Shown here piece after piece: positions 16,172 through 23,759 of a stretch of 42,216 nt of DNA; position 1 is the stretch's first letter; every line of letters starts with the position of its first letter. This DNA comes from Actinomycetota bacterium (lineage in GTDB: Bacteria > Actinomycetota > Thermoleophilia > Solirubrobacterales > 70-9), in the NCBI GenBank assembly GCA_016870325.1, contig VGBV01000006.1, positions 1 to 42,216 of the forward strand, given 5' to 3'. The notes beneath the pieces are model-generated. The model had not been told where the DNA came from, made no database searches, and saw only the letters and a program-made list of their open reading frames with translations. Position numbers and translations under genes: made by a program.

Positions 16172-17131
16172 ATGAATCGCGGCGTGAGCGATCTGGCCGT
16201 CATCTCGGGCGAGGCCGTGCTGGCGGCGATCGAGCCGGCCACCGCGGTCGAGCGCACGCGGCACGCGTTCGAGCGCCACGCGGCCGGCGACTGGGCGATG
16301 CCCGCCAAGGTCTACCTCGACAGCCCTCCCCGCGGTGACTTCCGCGCGATGCCGGCGCGCGGGGACGGCCTCGCCCTGCTCAAGTGGGTGACCTCTTTCC
16401 CGTCCAACCTCGAGCGCGGCCTGCCCGCGGTGCGCGGGGTCGTCGTCCTCTCCGACGCCGGCGACGGCCGCGAGCTGGCGGTGATCGAGTGCGCCTCGGT
16501 CACCTCGCTTCGCACCGGCGGCGCCGCTGCGGTCTCGGCCCAGGCGCTGGCCCCCGAGGGCGCGCGCACGGTCGGCGTGATCGGCTGCGGGGTCAACGGC
16601 TCCTGGGCGGCGCGCTGCCTCGCGGCCTGCGGCTACGGACCGGGCGTCTGCTGCGACCCCCGCGCCGAAGCGGCCGAGGCGCTCGCCGCCGAGCTCGGCT
16701 GGGAGGCAGGCGACCGCCGCCGCGCGGCCGACCAGGACATCGTCGTCACCGTCACCCCGGGGGATGCGCCGGTGATCACCAAGGACGGGCTGCGCGAGGG
16801 CCAGCACATCGCCGCGCTCGGCGCCGACGCCCACGGCAAGGCCGAGGTCGAGCTGCAGGCGATCGCCTCCTGCCGGCTCTTCTGCGACGAGTGGGCCCAG
16901 GCGAGCGCCGGCGGCGAGCTCGCCCACGCCGTCGAGGCGGGCGCCGTCGGCCGCGACGACGTCACCCAGATCGGCGAGGTGCTGGCGGCCTCGGCCGACG
17001 GGCGCACCTCGGCCGAGGAGGTGACGCTGTTCGACTCGACCGGGCTCGCGATCCAGGACCTGGCGATCGCCCAGGCGGTGTATGAGGCCTGGCGAGACGG
17101 GGCGGTCGAGGCGCCCACGGTCAGCCTCTGA
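16172..17131 (+). CDS. Ornithine cyclodeaminase / mu-crystallin family protein
   Basis: A 319-residue NAD(P)-dependent enzyme of the ornithine cyclodeaminase, mu-crystallin and archaeal alanine dehydrogenase family. The substrate-binding Lys/Arg region (LLKWVTSFPSN) and the TSLRTGGAAAVSAQAL segment come first. The Rossmann motif VGVIGCGVNGSWAARCL follows near residues 133-149, then the VTVTPGDAPVI loop and the C-terminal LFDSTGLAIQDLAIA signature. Members act on cyclic imines or small amino acids; the substrate cannot be assigned. ATG 16172 is used, with GTG 16184 as an alternative. It is divergent from the interrupted repeat protein and convergent with dodecin. Confidence 0.87.
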   Translation: MNRGVSDLAVISGEAVLAAIEPATAVERTRHAFERHAAGDWAMPAKVYLDSPPRGDFRAMPARGDGLALLKWVTSFPSNLERGLPAVRGVVVLSDAGDGRELAVIECASVTSLRTGGAAAVSAQALAPEGARTVGVIGCGVNGSWAARCLAACGYGPGVCCDPRAEAAEALAAELGWEAGDRRRAADQDIVVTVTPGDAPVITKDGLREGQHIAALGADAHGKAEVELQAIASCRLFCDEWAQASAGGELAHAVEAGAVGRDDVTQIGEVLAASADGRTSAEEVTLFDSTGLAIQDLAIAQAVYEAWRDGAVEAPTVSL

Positions 17132-17156
17132 CCCGGCCCTCGCTCAGCGTGCTTTG

Positions 17157-17220
17157 AAGGGGCGGCGGGTTCGCTCACCGCCGCCCCTCAAGTGCGGCCG
17201 CCGTCGCCCGTGGCGGCCGC
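17157..17220. terminator. Tandem hairpins between convergent cyclodeaminase and dodecin genes
   Basis: The first hairpin has GGGGCGGCGG (17159-17168) against CCGCCGCCCC (17178-17187), extended by A/T pairs on each side (TTGA..TCAA). That gives short T runs usable in both directions. The second has GCGGCCGCC (17194-17202) against GGCGGCCGC (17212-17220). Together they form a good bidirectional terminator. Confidence 0.7.
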
Positions 17221-17235
17221 GCTCCTCCCTCGAGC

Positions 17236-17445
17236 TCAGTCGATCTCGCTGTTCTCGACCAGGAAGGCGACCCGCACGTGGGCGCGCCACTCGTCGAGGT
17301 TGTCGCCGCGCAGGCCCGTCGAGACCACGTCGATCGCGCGGATGTTCCGCAGCGAGCTCTGCGCCTGCTTCAGCGCCTGCTGCGCTGCGTCGTCCGAAGA
17401 CTTCTTGGAGCTGCCGACCAACTCGATGATCTTGACTACGGCCAC
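17236..17445 (-). CDS. Dodecin (flavin-binding small protein)
   Basis: A 69-residue dodecin, the small protein that forms hollow dodecamers and stores or quenches flavin. It has the family look throughout: VVKIIELVGSSKKSSDDA at the start, AIDVVSTGLRGD in the middle, and EWRAHVRVAFLVE at the end, with the conserved Trp that stacks on the isoalloxazine ring. The frame is open to 17478, but GTG 17445 gives the correct length and has GAGGAG 5 nt upstream. It is the last gene of the leftward pccB run, 84 bp after the epsilon subunit. Confidence 0.93.
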   Translation of the reverse strand: MAVVKIIELVGSSKKSSDDAAQQALKQAQSSLRNIRAIDVVSTGLRGDNLDEWRAHVRVAFLVENSEID

Positions 17446-17529
17446 TGGATCTCCTCGGGTCGCGAGCGCTGACTTCACCTTGGGTTCTATTACAAACGGA
17501 GCGAGCCCTCAAGCCCGGGTCGGATCGAA

Positions 17530-17769
17530 TCAGCGACCTACCGCGGGCCCCCAGCCGCTCGGCTCGATCATCCGCGAGGCGATCCCCTCGCGCAGCGCCG
17601 CGCGCTGCCACGGGTTGACCTGCACGGCGGCCTGCGGCGCGGGCGCCGTCTCGACCAGGAAGCGCTCCAGCGCCGCCGCGATCGCCGCGGCCTCCTCGGG
17701 GGAGGCGCTCGTCGCCTCGATCCGGATGCTGGGCCGCGGGGGCCTGTGCTTGCCGTTGGCGCTCGCCAC
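17530..17769 (-). CDS. Acyl-CoA carboxylase epsilon subunit-like protein
   Basis: A 79-residue soluble protein resembling the small epsilon subunits that stabilise and activate actinobacterial acyl-CoA carboxylases. The pattern is a disordered N-terminus, a beta strand (PSIRIEAT), an acidic Ala-rich helix (PEEAAAIAAALERFL), and a C-terminal NPWQRAALREG segment with Trp. Epsilon genes normally follow the carboxyltransferase gene directly. Here the gene lies downstream of pccB in the same direction, but a HEPN/nucleotidyltransferase pair separates them, 26 bp from each. The family is divergent and short, so the assignment leans on context. Confidence 0.7.
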   Translation of the reverse strand: MASANGKHRPPRPSIRIEATSASPEEAAAIAAALERFLVETAPAPQAAVQVNPWQRAALREGIASRMIEPSGWGPAVGR

Positions 17770-17795
17770 GGCCCAACCGTAGCCGGATCCCGCGA

Positions 17796-18155
17796 TCAGC
17801 CGGCGCCCGGCAGCTCACCGGCCACCGCCACGCCTGCGTCAACCGCCTCGCGGGCGAGCGGGTTGCCCTTGGCGAGGGCGGCCTCGAACTCGGCGGGCGT
17901 GAAGCCGACCGGCTGCACCCGGGCAGGCGCGCCGGCGATCAGCGCCAGCTCGCGGTCCGGGACGCGCTCGGGCAGATCCTCGGCGATGACGACGACGTCT
18001 ATGTCGCTCCAGACGTTGAAGTCCCCGCGCGCCACCGAGCCCGCGACCACCACCGCGCACAGGTCGAGTCGCTTCGCCAGCGCTCCGGCGTACTCGGTTG
18101 CGCGCGCGATCAACCGGCCGCGCTCTCGCCGCCGCTCTTCGACCGCTGCGATCAT
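17796..18155 (-). CDS. Minimal nucleotidyltransferase (MNT antitoxin-like)
   Basis: A 119-residue protein with the nucleotidyltransferase signature VVAGSVARGDFNVWSDIDVVVI (Gly-Ser, then Asp-x-Asp after Ser) near residues 35-56. In HEPN/MNT pairs such proteins adenylylate or otherwise block the HEPN ribonuclease. ATG 18155 overlaps the HEPN stop codon in an ATGA junction, showing translational coupling; a longer GTG-type start upstream is possible but less likely. The order HEPN then MNT is the usual one for this group. Confidence 0.85.
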   Translation of the reverse strand: MIAAVEERRRERGRLIARATEYAGALAKRLDLCAVVVAGSVARGDFNVWSDIDVVVIAEDLPERVPDRELALIAGAPARVQPVGFTPAEFEAALAKGNPLAREAVDAGVAVAGELPGAG

Positions 18156-18580
18156 GCCGCTCGAACCCTGTCCCACGACGCGTCCACGAAGGCCAGGACG
18201 GCCTCCGCATCGGCGATCGCCTCGCTCGACTCGGCCTCCTCGTACTGATCCCCGGCGCTCCCAGCCGCGTGCACGTCCGGATAGCGCGCCGGGATGTAGT
18301 GGCGGCCGAGGCGGCGGAGCCTGAGCGCGAGGTCGTCCGAGAGCTCGAGCCCACCCTGCTCGACCGCCTCGCCGAACCCCTTCAGATCGTGACCCCAGGG
18401 AGCCTTGCCGAGCCCGTGCAGCAGGCCCTTCATCGCAAGCTGGCTCGCCTGCTCGGCGGCGAAGCAGGCCCAGTTGTGTAGGCCCGCCTCGGCCTGCACG
18501 CGCGCACCCTGCAGGGCGCGGTCCGCCTCCCGGCGCCAGCGCGCGAACTCCTCCTCGTCAAGCGGGACCTCGGCACTCAC
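18152..18580 (-). CDS. HEPN-domain protein (toxin-like partner of MNT)
   Basis: A 142-residue all-helical HEPN domain. ACFAAEQASQLAMKGLLHGLG near residues 38-58 is the classic helix of this family, with the GHDL motif after it. LRRLGRHYIPARYPD carries an Arg-x4-His-Tyr arrangement like the catalytic motif of HEPN ribonucleases, followed by the YIPARYPD signature of the COG2250-type group. It starts at GTG 18580, 26 bp after the pccB stop, and overlaps the MNT start by 4 nt. An RNase toxin role is family knowledge for some members; others are not toxic. Confidence 0.83.
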   Translation of the reverse strand: MSAEVPLDEEEFARWRREADRALQGARVQAEAGLHNWACFAAEQASQLAMKGLLHGLGKAPWGHDLKGFGEAVEQGGLELSDDLALRLRRLGRHYIPARYPDVHAAGSAGDQYEEAESSEAIADAEAVLAFVDASWDRVRAA

Positions 18581-18606
18581 CCCGCAGACGGTAGTGCCTG
18601 CGCCGC

Positions 18607-20175
18607 CTACAGCGGGATGTTGCCGTGCTTGCGCTTGGGCTGCTCGACGCGCTTGGTCTGAAGGACCCGCAGCGCCTTGACCAGCTTCGGGCGCGTCTGG
18701 CGGGGCTCGATCACGTCGTCGATGTAGCCGCGCTCGGCCGCCGAGTACGGGTTGGCGAAGTGCACCTTGTAGTCGTCGATCAGCTTCGCGCGGCGCTCCT
18801 CGGGGGTCGGCGAGGAGGCGATGTCCTTGCGGTAGATGATGTTGACCGCGCCCTCGGGGCCCATCACCGCCACCTCCGCGGTCGGCCAGGCGAAGTTGAA
18901 GTCGGCGAGCATGTGCTTCGAGTTCATGACGTCATAGGCGCCGCCGTAGGCCTTGCGGGTGACGACGGTCAGCTTCGGCACGGTCGCCTCGGTGAAGGCG
19001 TAGAGCAGCTTCGCCCCGTGGCGGATGATCCCGCCCCACTCCTGCGAGGTGCCGGGCATGAAGCCGGGCACGTCGGTGAACGTCAGCAGGGCGACGTTGT
19101 AGGCGTCGCAGGTGCGGACGAACCGGGCCGCCTTCTCCGAGGACTCGATGTCGAGCACGCCGGCGAGGTGCTTGGGCTGGTTTCCGACGACGCCGACGGG
19201 GAAGCCGTCGAGGCGCGAGAAGCCGCAGATGATGTTCTGCGCGAAGTGCTCGTGGACCTCGAAGAACTCGCCGTCGTCGACGACATGCGCGACCACCTCG
19301 CGCATGTCATAGGGCTTCTGCGGGTCGTCGGGGACGAGCGTGTCGAGCTCGGGGTCCTCGCGATCGGGGTCGTCGCTGGGCTGCACCCGCGGCGGCAGCT
19401 CCAGGTTGTTGGAGGGCAGGAAGCTGAACAGGTAGCGCGCGTCCTCGAGGCACGCCTCCTCATCGGCCGAGGCGAAGTGCGCGACCCCCGACTTCGAGTT
19501 GTGGCTCATCGCCCCGCCGAGCTCCTCGAACTCGACCTCCTCGCCGGTGACCGTCTTGATCACCTCGGGGCCGGTGATGAACATGTGCGAGGTCTCCTTG
19601 ACCATGAAGATGAAGTCCGTCATCGCAGGCGAGTAGACCGCGCCGCCCGCGCAGGGCCCCATGATCAGGCTGATCTGGGGGATCACCCCCGAGCACTGCA
19701 CGTTGCGAACGAAGACGTCGCCGTAGGCGCCCAGCGAGACGACGCCCTCCTGGATCCGCGCGCCGCCCGAGTCGTTGATGCCGATCACCGGCGCCCCGAC
19801 CTCGGCGGCGAGGTCCATCACCTTGCACATCTTCTCGGCCATCACCTCGCCCAGGCTGCCGCCGAAGACCGTGAAGTCCTGGCTGAAGACGAACACAGTG
19901 CGGCCGTCGATCGTGCCGTAGCCGGTCACGACCGCGTCGCCGTAGGGACGGCGCTTGTCCATCTCGAACTCGTGGGTGCGGTGGCGGACGAAGGCGTCGA
20001 GCTCCTCGAAGGAGCCGGGATCCAGCAGCTTCTCGATCCGCTCGCGCGCGGTCAGCTTGCCCTTGGCGTGCTGCTTTTCGACCGCCTCCTCGGAGCCCGC
20101 GTGCACAGCCTGGTCGCGCAGCTCGCGCAGCTGCGCCAGCTTCTCCTCGTGGGTCTCGGGGAACTTCTCTCGCAC
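18607..20175 (-). CDS. pccB: Propionyl/acyl-CoA carboxylase beta subunit (carboxyltransferase)
   Basis: Transfers the carboxyl group from biotin on the alpha subunit to an acyl-CoA, most likely propionyl-CoA, giving methylmalonyl-CoA. The 522 residues have the N- and C-terminal crotonase-like halves. Visible marks are [24 protein letters not shown], the oxyanion-hole [12 protein letters not shown], and the second [11 protein letters not shown]. The Asp in AYDVM is the residue associated with propionyl preference in Streptomyces PccB. The C-terminus KRKHGNIPL is canonical. GTG 20175 lies 9 nt after TAGACT, so the mRNA is probably near-leaderless. The mutase downstream of this pathway is encoded 2 kb away. 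Confidence 0.94.
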   Translation of the reverse strand: MREKFPETHEEKLAQLRELRDQAVHAGSEEAVEKQHAKGKLTARERIEKLLDPGSFEELDAFVRHRTHEFEMDKRRPYGDAVVTGYGTIDGRTVFVFSQDFTVFGGSLGEVMAEKMCKVMDLAAEVGAPVIGINDSGGARIQEGVVSLGAYGDVFVRNVQCSGVIPQISLIMGPCAGGAVYSPAMTDFIFMVKETSHMFITGPEVIKTVTGEEVEFEELGGAMSHNSKSGVAHFASADEEACLEDARYLFSFLPSNNLELPPRVQPSDDPDREDPELDTLVPDDPQKPYDMREVVAHVVDDGEFFEVHEHFAQNIICGFSRLDGFPVGVVGNQPKHLAGVLDIESSEKAARFVRTCDAYNVALLTFTDVPGFMPGTSQEWGGIIRHGAKLLYAFTEATVPKLTVVTRKAYGGAYDVMNSKHMLADFNFAWPTAEVAVMGPEGAVNIIYRKDIASSPTPEERRAKLIDDYKVHFANPYSAAERGYIDDVIEPRQTRPKLVKALRVLQTKRVEQPKRKHGNIPL

Positions 20176-20184
20176 GGCCGCGCA

Positions 20185-20190
20185 AGTCTA
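20185..20190 (-). promoter_or_regulatory. -10 box for pccB
   Basis: Minus-strand TAGACT ends 9 nt before GTG 20175. It is probably the promoter of the whole pccB, HEPN, MNT, epsilon, dodecin run. Confidence 0.45.
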
Positions 20191-20228
20191 GGCGGGCGCG
20201 CGATCGGGCGACGGGAAGCCCGAAACGT

Positions 20229-20256
20229 CGAGGGGCCGGCTCGCGCCGGCCCCTCG
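20229..20256. terminator. 12-bp stem hairpin between repeat protein gene and pccB
   Basis: CGAGGGGCCGGC (20229-20240), loop TCGC, GCCGGCCCCTCG (20245-20256): a perfect 12-bp stem with a tetraloop. It lies after the stop of the leftward gene at 20287 and before the pccB promoter. It probably insulates pccB from that gene. Confidence 0.75.
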
Positions 20257-20286
20257 CCCAATGCGTCCTGCTGTGCTCAGTACCGG

Positions 20287-20808
20287 CTAGGTGCCCGCCT
20301 TGACGCAGACGCCGGTGCCCTCGAGGGCCCAGTCGTCGCCGGGCGCGACCCCGCCGAGCGCCTCGGCCTGCAGGAACCACTGCCGCTTGCCGGGCCCGTC
20401 GTCCACGATCGGATGGTTGATCGTGAAGATGACGTCCTTGGCGCCCCCATCCCCGATGATGCGGCCACCGCCGCCGGTCATCTGGTACCCGCTCGGGCAG
20501 TTCGGGAAGGCCTGCTTGCTGGCCGTGTCCGTCTCGCCCGAATCCGGCTCCCGGTCGGTGACGATGATCATGTCCCGCAGCACGCCGTTGCCCGCCTTGG
20601 CCCCGGTCACGGCGCCGTCGGCGATCTTGCCGCTGGTCACGGCCGCCCCGGCGATCTTCGCCTCGGTGACGGCGTTGGAGGCGAGCTTGCTCGCCTTGAC
20701 CGCGCTGTTGGCGATGTTCCTGGTCTTGACCGCGTCCTTGCCCAGCTTGGTCGCCGCGAAGGCGGTGCCCAGCCCGAGCGCTGCGAACAGCGCCAGCGTC
20801 GCGACCAC
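20287..20808 (-). CDS. Secreted/membrane-anchored repeat protein, interrupted near its N-terminus
   Basis: From GTG 20808 the frame gives 173 residues: a hydrophobic segment (VATLALFAALGLGTAFA), then a run of short repeats of the form NSAVKASKL, SNAVTEAKI, AAVTSGKI, GAVTGAK, then a C-terminal Cys domain with CPSGYQMTGGGG, WFLQAEAL and GTGVC. The same frame extends upstream across TAA 20815-20817 to ATG 20847, giving MLKKISSKLT before the stop. From memory, relatives in this bacterial group begin with a similar basic segment followed by LTYANVVATLALF. The TAA would then replace that Tyr. GTG 20808 may be a restart. Function unknown. Confidence 0.6.
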   Translation of the reverse strand: MVATLALFAALGLGTAFAATKLGKDAVKTRNIANSAVKASKLASNAVTEAKIAGAAVTSGKIADGAVTGAKAGNGVLRDMIIVTDREPDSGETDTASKQAFPNCPSGYQMTGGGGRIIGDGGAKDVIFTINHPIVDDGPGKRQWFLQAEALGGVAPGDDWALEGTGVCVKAGT

Positions 20809-20814
20809 GTTCGC

Positions 20815-20847
20815 TTAGGTCAGCTTGGAGCTGATCTTCTTCAGCAT
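20815..20847 (-). other. 10-codon N-terminal fragment or leader ending in TAA
   Basis: ATG 20847 to TAA 20815 encodes MLKKISSKLT in frame with the repeat protein that follows. AAGGGGAAG lies 4 nt upstream of the ATG as a ribosome binding site. The GTG at 20808 is only two codons after the stop, close enough for termination-reinitiation. It is either a cut-off N-terminus or a real leader peptide. Confidence 0.5.
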
Positions 20848-20983
20848 GTTCTTCCCCTTGTCAGTCAAGGTCCCGGGTCGTCCGGGTCTGTTGATCGAGG
20901 TCGCGGCCAGCCTACTGCGACGACCGCCCCTCGCCAAGGCTGTCAACGAATAGGGTGCCGGGGATCGCCCTCGAAGAGCGCCG

Positions 20984-21274
20984 ATGAAGCTCTACGTCTG
21001 TTACACCCGCCGCGAGCTGCACATTCCGTTCAGGGGAGGCCACGCCTGCGCCAAGGCCTACGACGCCCTGCGGATGGCGGGCTGGGAGCCCGAGGTCGTC
21101 CACTCCTACGCCTTCGGGGGCCTGCCGGAGGTCCTGCAGACCCCCGCCCGCAAGCGGGTCAAGGAGCACACGGGCAGCTACTGGGTGCCCGCGCTCGAGA
21201 CCGAGTCGGGCGAGTGGATCAGCGGCACGAAGCAGATCATCGACTGGGCCGAGCGCCACCCGGCGGGGGACTGA
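20984..21274 (+). CDS. Glutathione S-transferase N-terminal / thioredoxin-fold protein
   Basis: A 96-residue single thioredoxin-like domain. KLYVCYTR is the first strand; GHACAKAYDALRMAGWEPEVVHSY is the first helix and second strand; GSYWVPALETESGEWISGTKQIIDWAE is the cis-Pro loop (VPAL) and closing helix, as in glutaredoxins and GST N-domains. The usual CxxC at the end of strand 1 is missing; two lone cysteines (Cys6 and the one in GHAC) flank the region, so the redox role is doubtful. TAGGGT at 20951 is a possible -10. It stands alone between a divergent repeat protein and the AbrB/PIN pair. Confidence 0.7.
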   Translation: MKLYVCYTRRELHIPFRGGHACAKAYDALRMAGWEPEVVHSYAFGGLPEVLQTPARKRVKEHTGSYWVPALETESGEWISGTKQIIDWAERHPAGD

Positions 21275-21320
21275 CGACCGGGGGCGACGGGGGAGCGCCA
21301 GAGCACGCGGGAACGAGGGT

Positions 21321-21326
21321 TATACT
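21321..21326 (+). promoter_or_regulatory. -10 box for the AbrB/PIN pair
   Basis: TATACT ends 6 nt before ATG 21333, so transcription should begin at or next to the ATG and the mRNA would be leaderless. Confidence 0.55.
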
Positions 21327-21332
21327 GGCGGT

Positions 21333-21614
21333 ATGACTTCCCCGGGAGAGAGAACCGTACGCGTCGGCCCTAAGGGACAGGTGGTGATTCCCAAGGCGAT
21401 ACGCGACCGGCTCGGCATCCGCCCGGGGGACCGGGTACAGGTGAGCGAGGCCGATGGCGAGGCGCGGGTGCGACGGACCCTGACGCTCGACGAGCTCGTC
21501 GGGATCTTTGGGCCGCCGAACGGGATGCAGGACTGGGAAGAGGAGAAACGCAGGGAGCGCGAGCTCGAGGAGCGAAAAGACAAGGCGCTCGAGGATTGGC
21601 TCGATCGGTCCTAG
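21333..21614 (+). CDS. AbrB/MazE-type antitoxin
   Basis: A 93-residue protein with an N-terminal SpoVT-AbrB swapped-hairpin domain: VRVGPKGQVVIPKAIRDRLGIRPGDRVQVSEADGEARVRR spans residues 9-48. The C-terminal 45 residues are strongly charged and probably unfold in free form and wrap the toxin, as VapB and MazE tails do. It overlaps the downstream PIN gene by 19 nt and should autorepress through the leaderless promoter in front of it (family knowledge). Confidence 0.88.
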   Translation: MTSPGERTVRVGPKGQVVIPKAIRDRLGIRPGDRVQVSEADGEARVRRTLTLDELVGIFGPPNGMQDWEEEKRRERELEERKDKALEDWLDRS

Positions 21615-21982
21615 ACGCTTGGGCTGTGCTGGCGCTGCTGCGCGGTGAGCCCGCTCGCCTGCGTGTGCGCGCGGCGATCGAGCGAGGCGCGATCTGCTCC
21701 TGGATCAACCTCGGCGAGGCGCTCTACAAGCAGGCCCGCGAGGCGGGCTGGGACCGGGCTGTTCAGGTGATCGACGCCTTCGCCGCCAACGTGACCGCCG
21801 AGCCCGCGGACGCCGAGATGGTCAGGGCCGCCGCGGCGATCAAGGCGGACGGAGGGGTTTCCTACGCGGACTGCTTCGCGATCGCGACCGCGGAGCGCCA
21901 TCGGGCTCCCCTGCTGACGGGTGACCCCGAGATTCTGAGTCTCTCGCGGCCCGGGCTGAAGCTGGTCGACCTCGGCGCTTAG
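21596..21982 (+). CDS. PIN-domain ribonuclease toxin (VapC-like)
   Basis: A 128-residue PIN domain, the endoribonuclease half of VapBC-type modules. The acidic metal-binding residues are visible: Asp in [12 protein letters not shown] (residue 7), Glu in INLGEALYK, Asp in SYADCFAIA and Asp in LTGDPE. Start TTG 21596 lies inside the antitoxin gene and is the only start that keeps the first catalytic Asp. The stop overlaps the stop of the convergent mutase gene, leaving no intergenic DNA. Confidence 0.88.
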   Translation: MARSVLDAWAVLALLRGEPARLRVRAAIERGAICSWINLGEALYKQAREAGWDRAVQVIDAFAANVTAEPADAEMVRAAAAIKADGGVSYADCFAIATAERHRAPLLTGDPEILSLSRPGLKLVDLGA

Positions 21983-23673
21983 AAGAACGCCCCGCCGCGG
22001 TACTCGCCGAAGACGTCTCGCATCGCGCCGCAGACCTCGCCGATCGAGCCGCCGGCGCGCAGCGCCTCCTTGATCGGCGGCAGCAGGTTGGCGTCGCCCT
22101 CGGCCGCTGCCCGCAGCTCTGCCAGGCGGGCGTCCACCTGGTCCTGGTCGCGGCCGGCCTTCCACTTCGCCAGGCGCTCGAGCTGGCGCCGCTCGGACTC
22201 GGGATCGACCTTGAGGATGTCCACGTCGTCTACGACGTCGGTCTCGTACTTGTTGACGCCGACGATGATGTCCTGGCCTGTGCGGTAGCGCTCGTGGTAG
22301 CTCGCGGCCGACTCCTCGATCTCGCGCTGCATGAAGTCGAGCGCGTTGACCGAGCCGCCCATCTCGGCGACCTTCTCCATCAGCTCCCAGGAGCGCTCCT
22401 CGATCTCGTCGGTAAGCGACTCGACGAAGTAGGAGCCGGCGAAGGGATCGACGGTGTCGGCGACGCCGGACTCGTGGGCGAGGACCTGCTGGGTGCGGAG
22501 CGCGATCCGGGCCGAGCGCTCGGTGGGAAGCGCCAGCGCCTCGTCGAAGCCGTTGGTGTGCAGCGACTGGGTCCCCCCGGCGACCGCGGCGAAGCCCTGC
22601 AGCGCGACGCGGATGATGTTGACCTCGGGCTGCTGGGCCTGCAGGGTGACGCCGCCGGTCTGGGTGTGGAAGCGGATCATCTGGGCCTTCTCCCCGGTGG
22701 CCCCGAAGCGCTCCTTCATGATCCTCGCCCACATCCGGCGCACGGCGCGGAACTTGGCGATCTCCTGGAAGACGTTGTTGTGGCCGTTGAAGAAGAAGGC
22801 CAGCCTCTTCCCGAAGCGGTTGACGTCGAGCCCCGCGGCGATCCCGCCCTCGACGTAGGCGATCGCGTTGGCGAGCGTGAAGGCGACCTCCTGCACGGCC
22901 GAGCAGCCCTTCTCGCGGATGTGGTACCCGCTGATCGAGATCGTGTTCCACTTGGGGACGTTGGCGTCACAGTAGGCGAAGATGTCGGTCGTCAGCCGCA
23001 TCGTCGGCTCGGGCGGGTAGATGTAGTTGCCGCGCGAGATGTACTCCTTCAGCACGTCGTTCTGGACGGTGCCGCGCAGCTCGGCGGCGGGGACGCCCTG
23101 CTCCTCGCCGACCAGCTCGTAGAGCAGCAGCAGGATCGCCGCCGGCGCGTTGATCGTCATCGAGGTCGAGACCTCGGCGAGGCTGATCTGGTCGAAGCAG
23201 ATCCGCATGTCCTCGAGCGTGTCGATGGGGACGCCGGTGCGCCCGACCTCGCCCTCGCAGAGCGGGTCGTCGGAATCGCGGCCGAGCTGGGTCGGCAGGT
23301 CGAAGGCCATCGAGAGCCCGGTCGAGCCGTGCTCGGTCAGGTAGCGGTAGCGCTCGTTGGTGTCCTCGGGGCTGGCGAAGCCCGCGTACTGGCGCATCGT
23401 CCAGAGCCGGTCACGGTACATGCGCTCGTGGATGCCGCGGGTGAAGGGATAGGAGCCCGGCTCACCGAGGCGCTCCTCGAGCCCGGGCGCGACGTCCTCG
23501 GCGTCGTAGAGCGGCTTGATCTCGATCCCCGAGTCGGTGATCACCCGCTCGTCGCCGGGGCCGACCGTGGGCGCTATGTAGCGGTAAAGGTCCTCCTCGA
23601 CGGCGTCCTCGGCGGAGCCGTCGCCGGAGCCGTCCGGATCGACCCTGGGCTTCTCGCCGGGACGCGTCGCCAT
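21979..23673 (-). CDS. Methylmalonyl-CoA mutase, catalytic subunit without B12-binding domain
   Basis: Isomerises (R)-methylmalonyl-CoA to succinyl-CoA by a cobalamin radical reaction. The 564 residues cover only the TIM-barrel substrate domain. The C-terminal B12-binding domain (DxHxxG) is missing, so a separate small subunit is needed; none is in the window. Substrate residues favour methylmalonyl-CoA over isobutyryl-CoA: Tyr96 in MRQYAGF and Arg226 in PEPTMRL (Phe and Gln in isobutyryl-CoA mutases). His251 in SISGYHI is the usual active-site histidine. TATGCT ends 6 nt before ATG 23673. It sits 2 kb from pccB, the preceding step. Confidence 0.93.
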   Translation of the reverse strand: MATRPGEKPRVDPDGSGDGSAEDAVEEDLYRYIAPTVGPGDERVITDSGIEIKPLYDAEDVAPGLEERLGEPGSYPFTRGIHERMYRDRLWTMRQYAGFASPEDTNERYRYLTEHGSTGLSMAFDLPTQLGRDSDDPLCEGEVGRTGVPIDTLEDMRICFDQISLAEVSTSMTINAPAAILLLLYELVGEEQGVPAAELRGTVQNDVLKEYISRGNYIYPPEPTMRLTTDIFAYCDANVPKWNTISISGYHIREKGCSAVQEVAFTLANAIAYVEGGIAAGLDVNRFGKRLAFFFNGHNNVFQEIAKFRAVRRMWARIMKERFGATGEKAQMIRFHTQTGGVTLQAQQPEVNIIRVALQGFAAVAGGTQSLHTNGFDEALALPTERSARIALRTQQVLAHESGVADTVDPFAGSYFVESLTDEIEERSWELMEKVAEMGGSVNALDFMQREIEESAASYHERYRTGQDIIVGVNKYETDVVDDVDILKVDPESERRQLERLAKWKAGRDQDQVDARLAELRAAAEGDANLLPPIKEALRAGGSIGEVCGAMRDVFGEYRGGAFF

Positions 23674-23679
23674 GGGGCA

Positions 23680-23685
23680 AGCATA
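23680..23685 (-). promoter_or_regulatory. -10 box for the mutase gene
   Basis: Minus-strand TATGCT ends 6 nt before ATG 23673, again indicating a leaderless mRNA. Confidence 0.45.
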
Positions 23686-23759
23686 GATCGGCCGACCCCG
23701 ACGGGACGGCGGGACCCGCTCAGCCGACCCCGATCCGGGCGTCGGCGACTCGGGAGGGT

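Noticed and set aside
15836-16927. Long minus-strand protein ending in the repeat-1 domain
   Set aside because: The upstream 260 codons are antisense to the cyclodeaminase gene. The signal peptide at ATG 16138 is the natural start.
18625-21336. Very long open frame on the + strand (about 900 codons) opposite pccB and the repeat protein
   Set aside because: It is an antisense shadow created by third-position GC bias. It is rich in Leu/Val/Asp/His without any domain, and it lies opposite clearly recognised genes.
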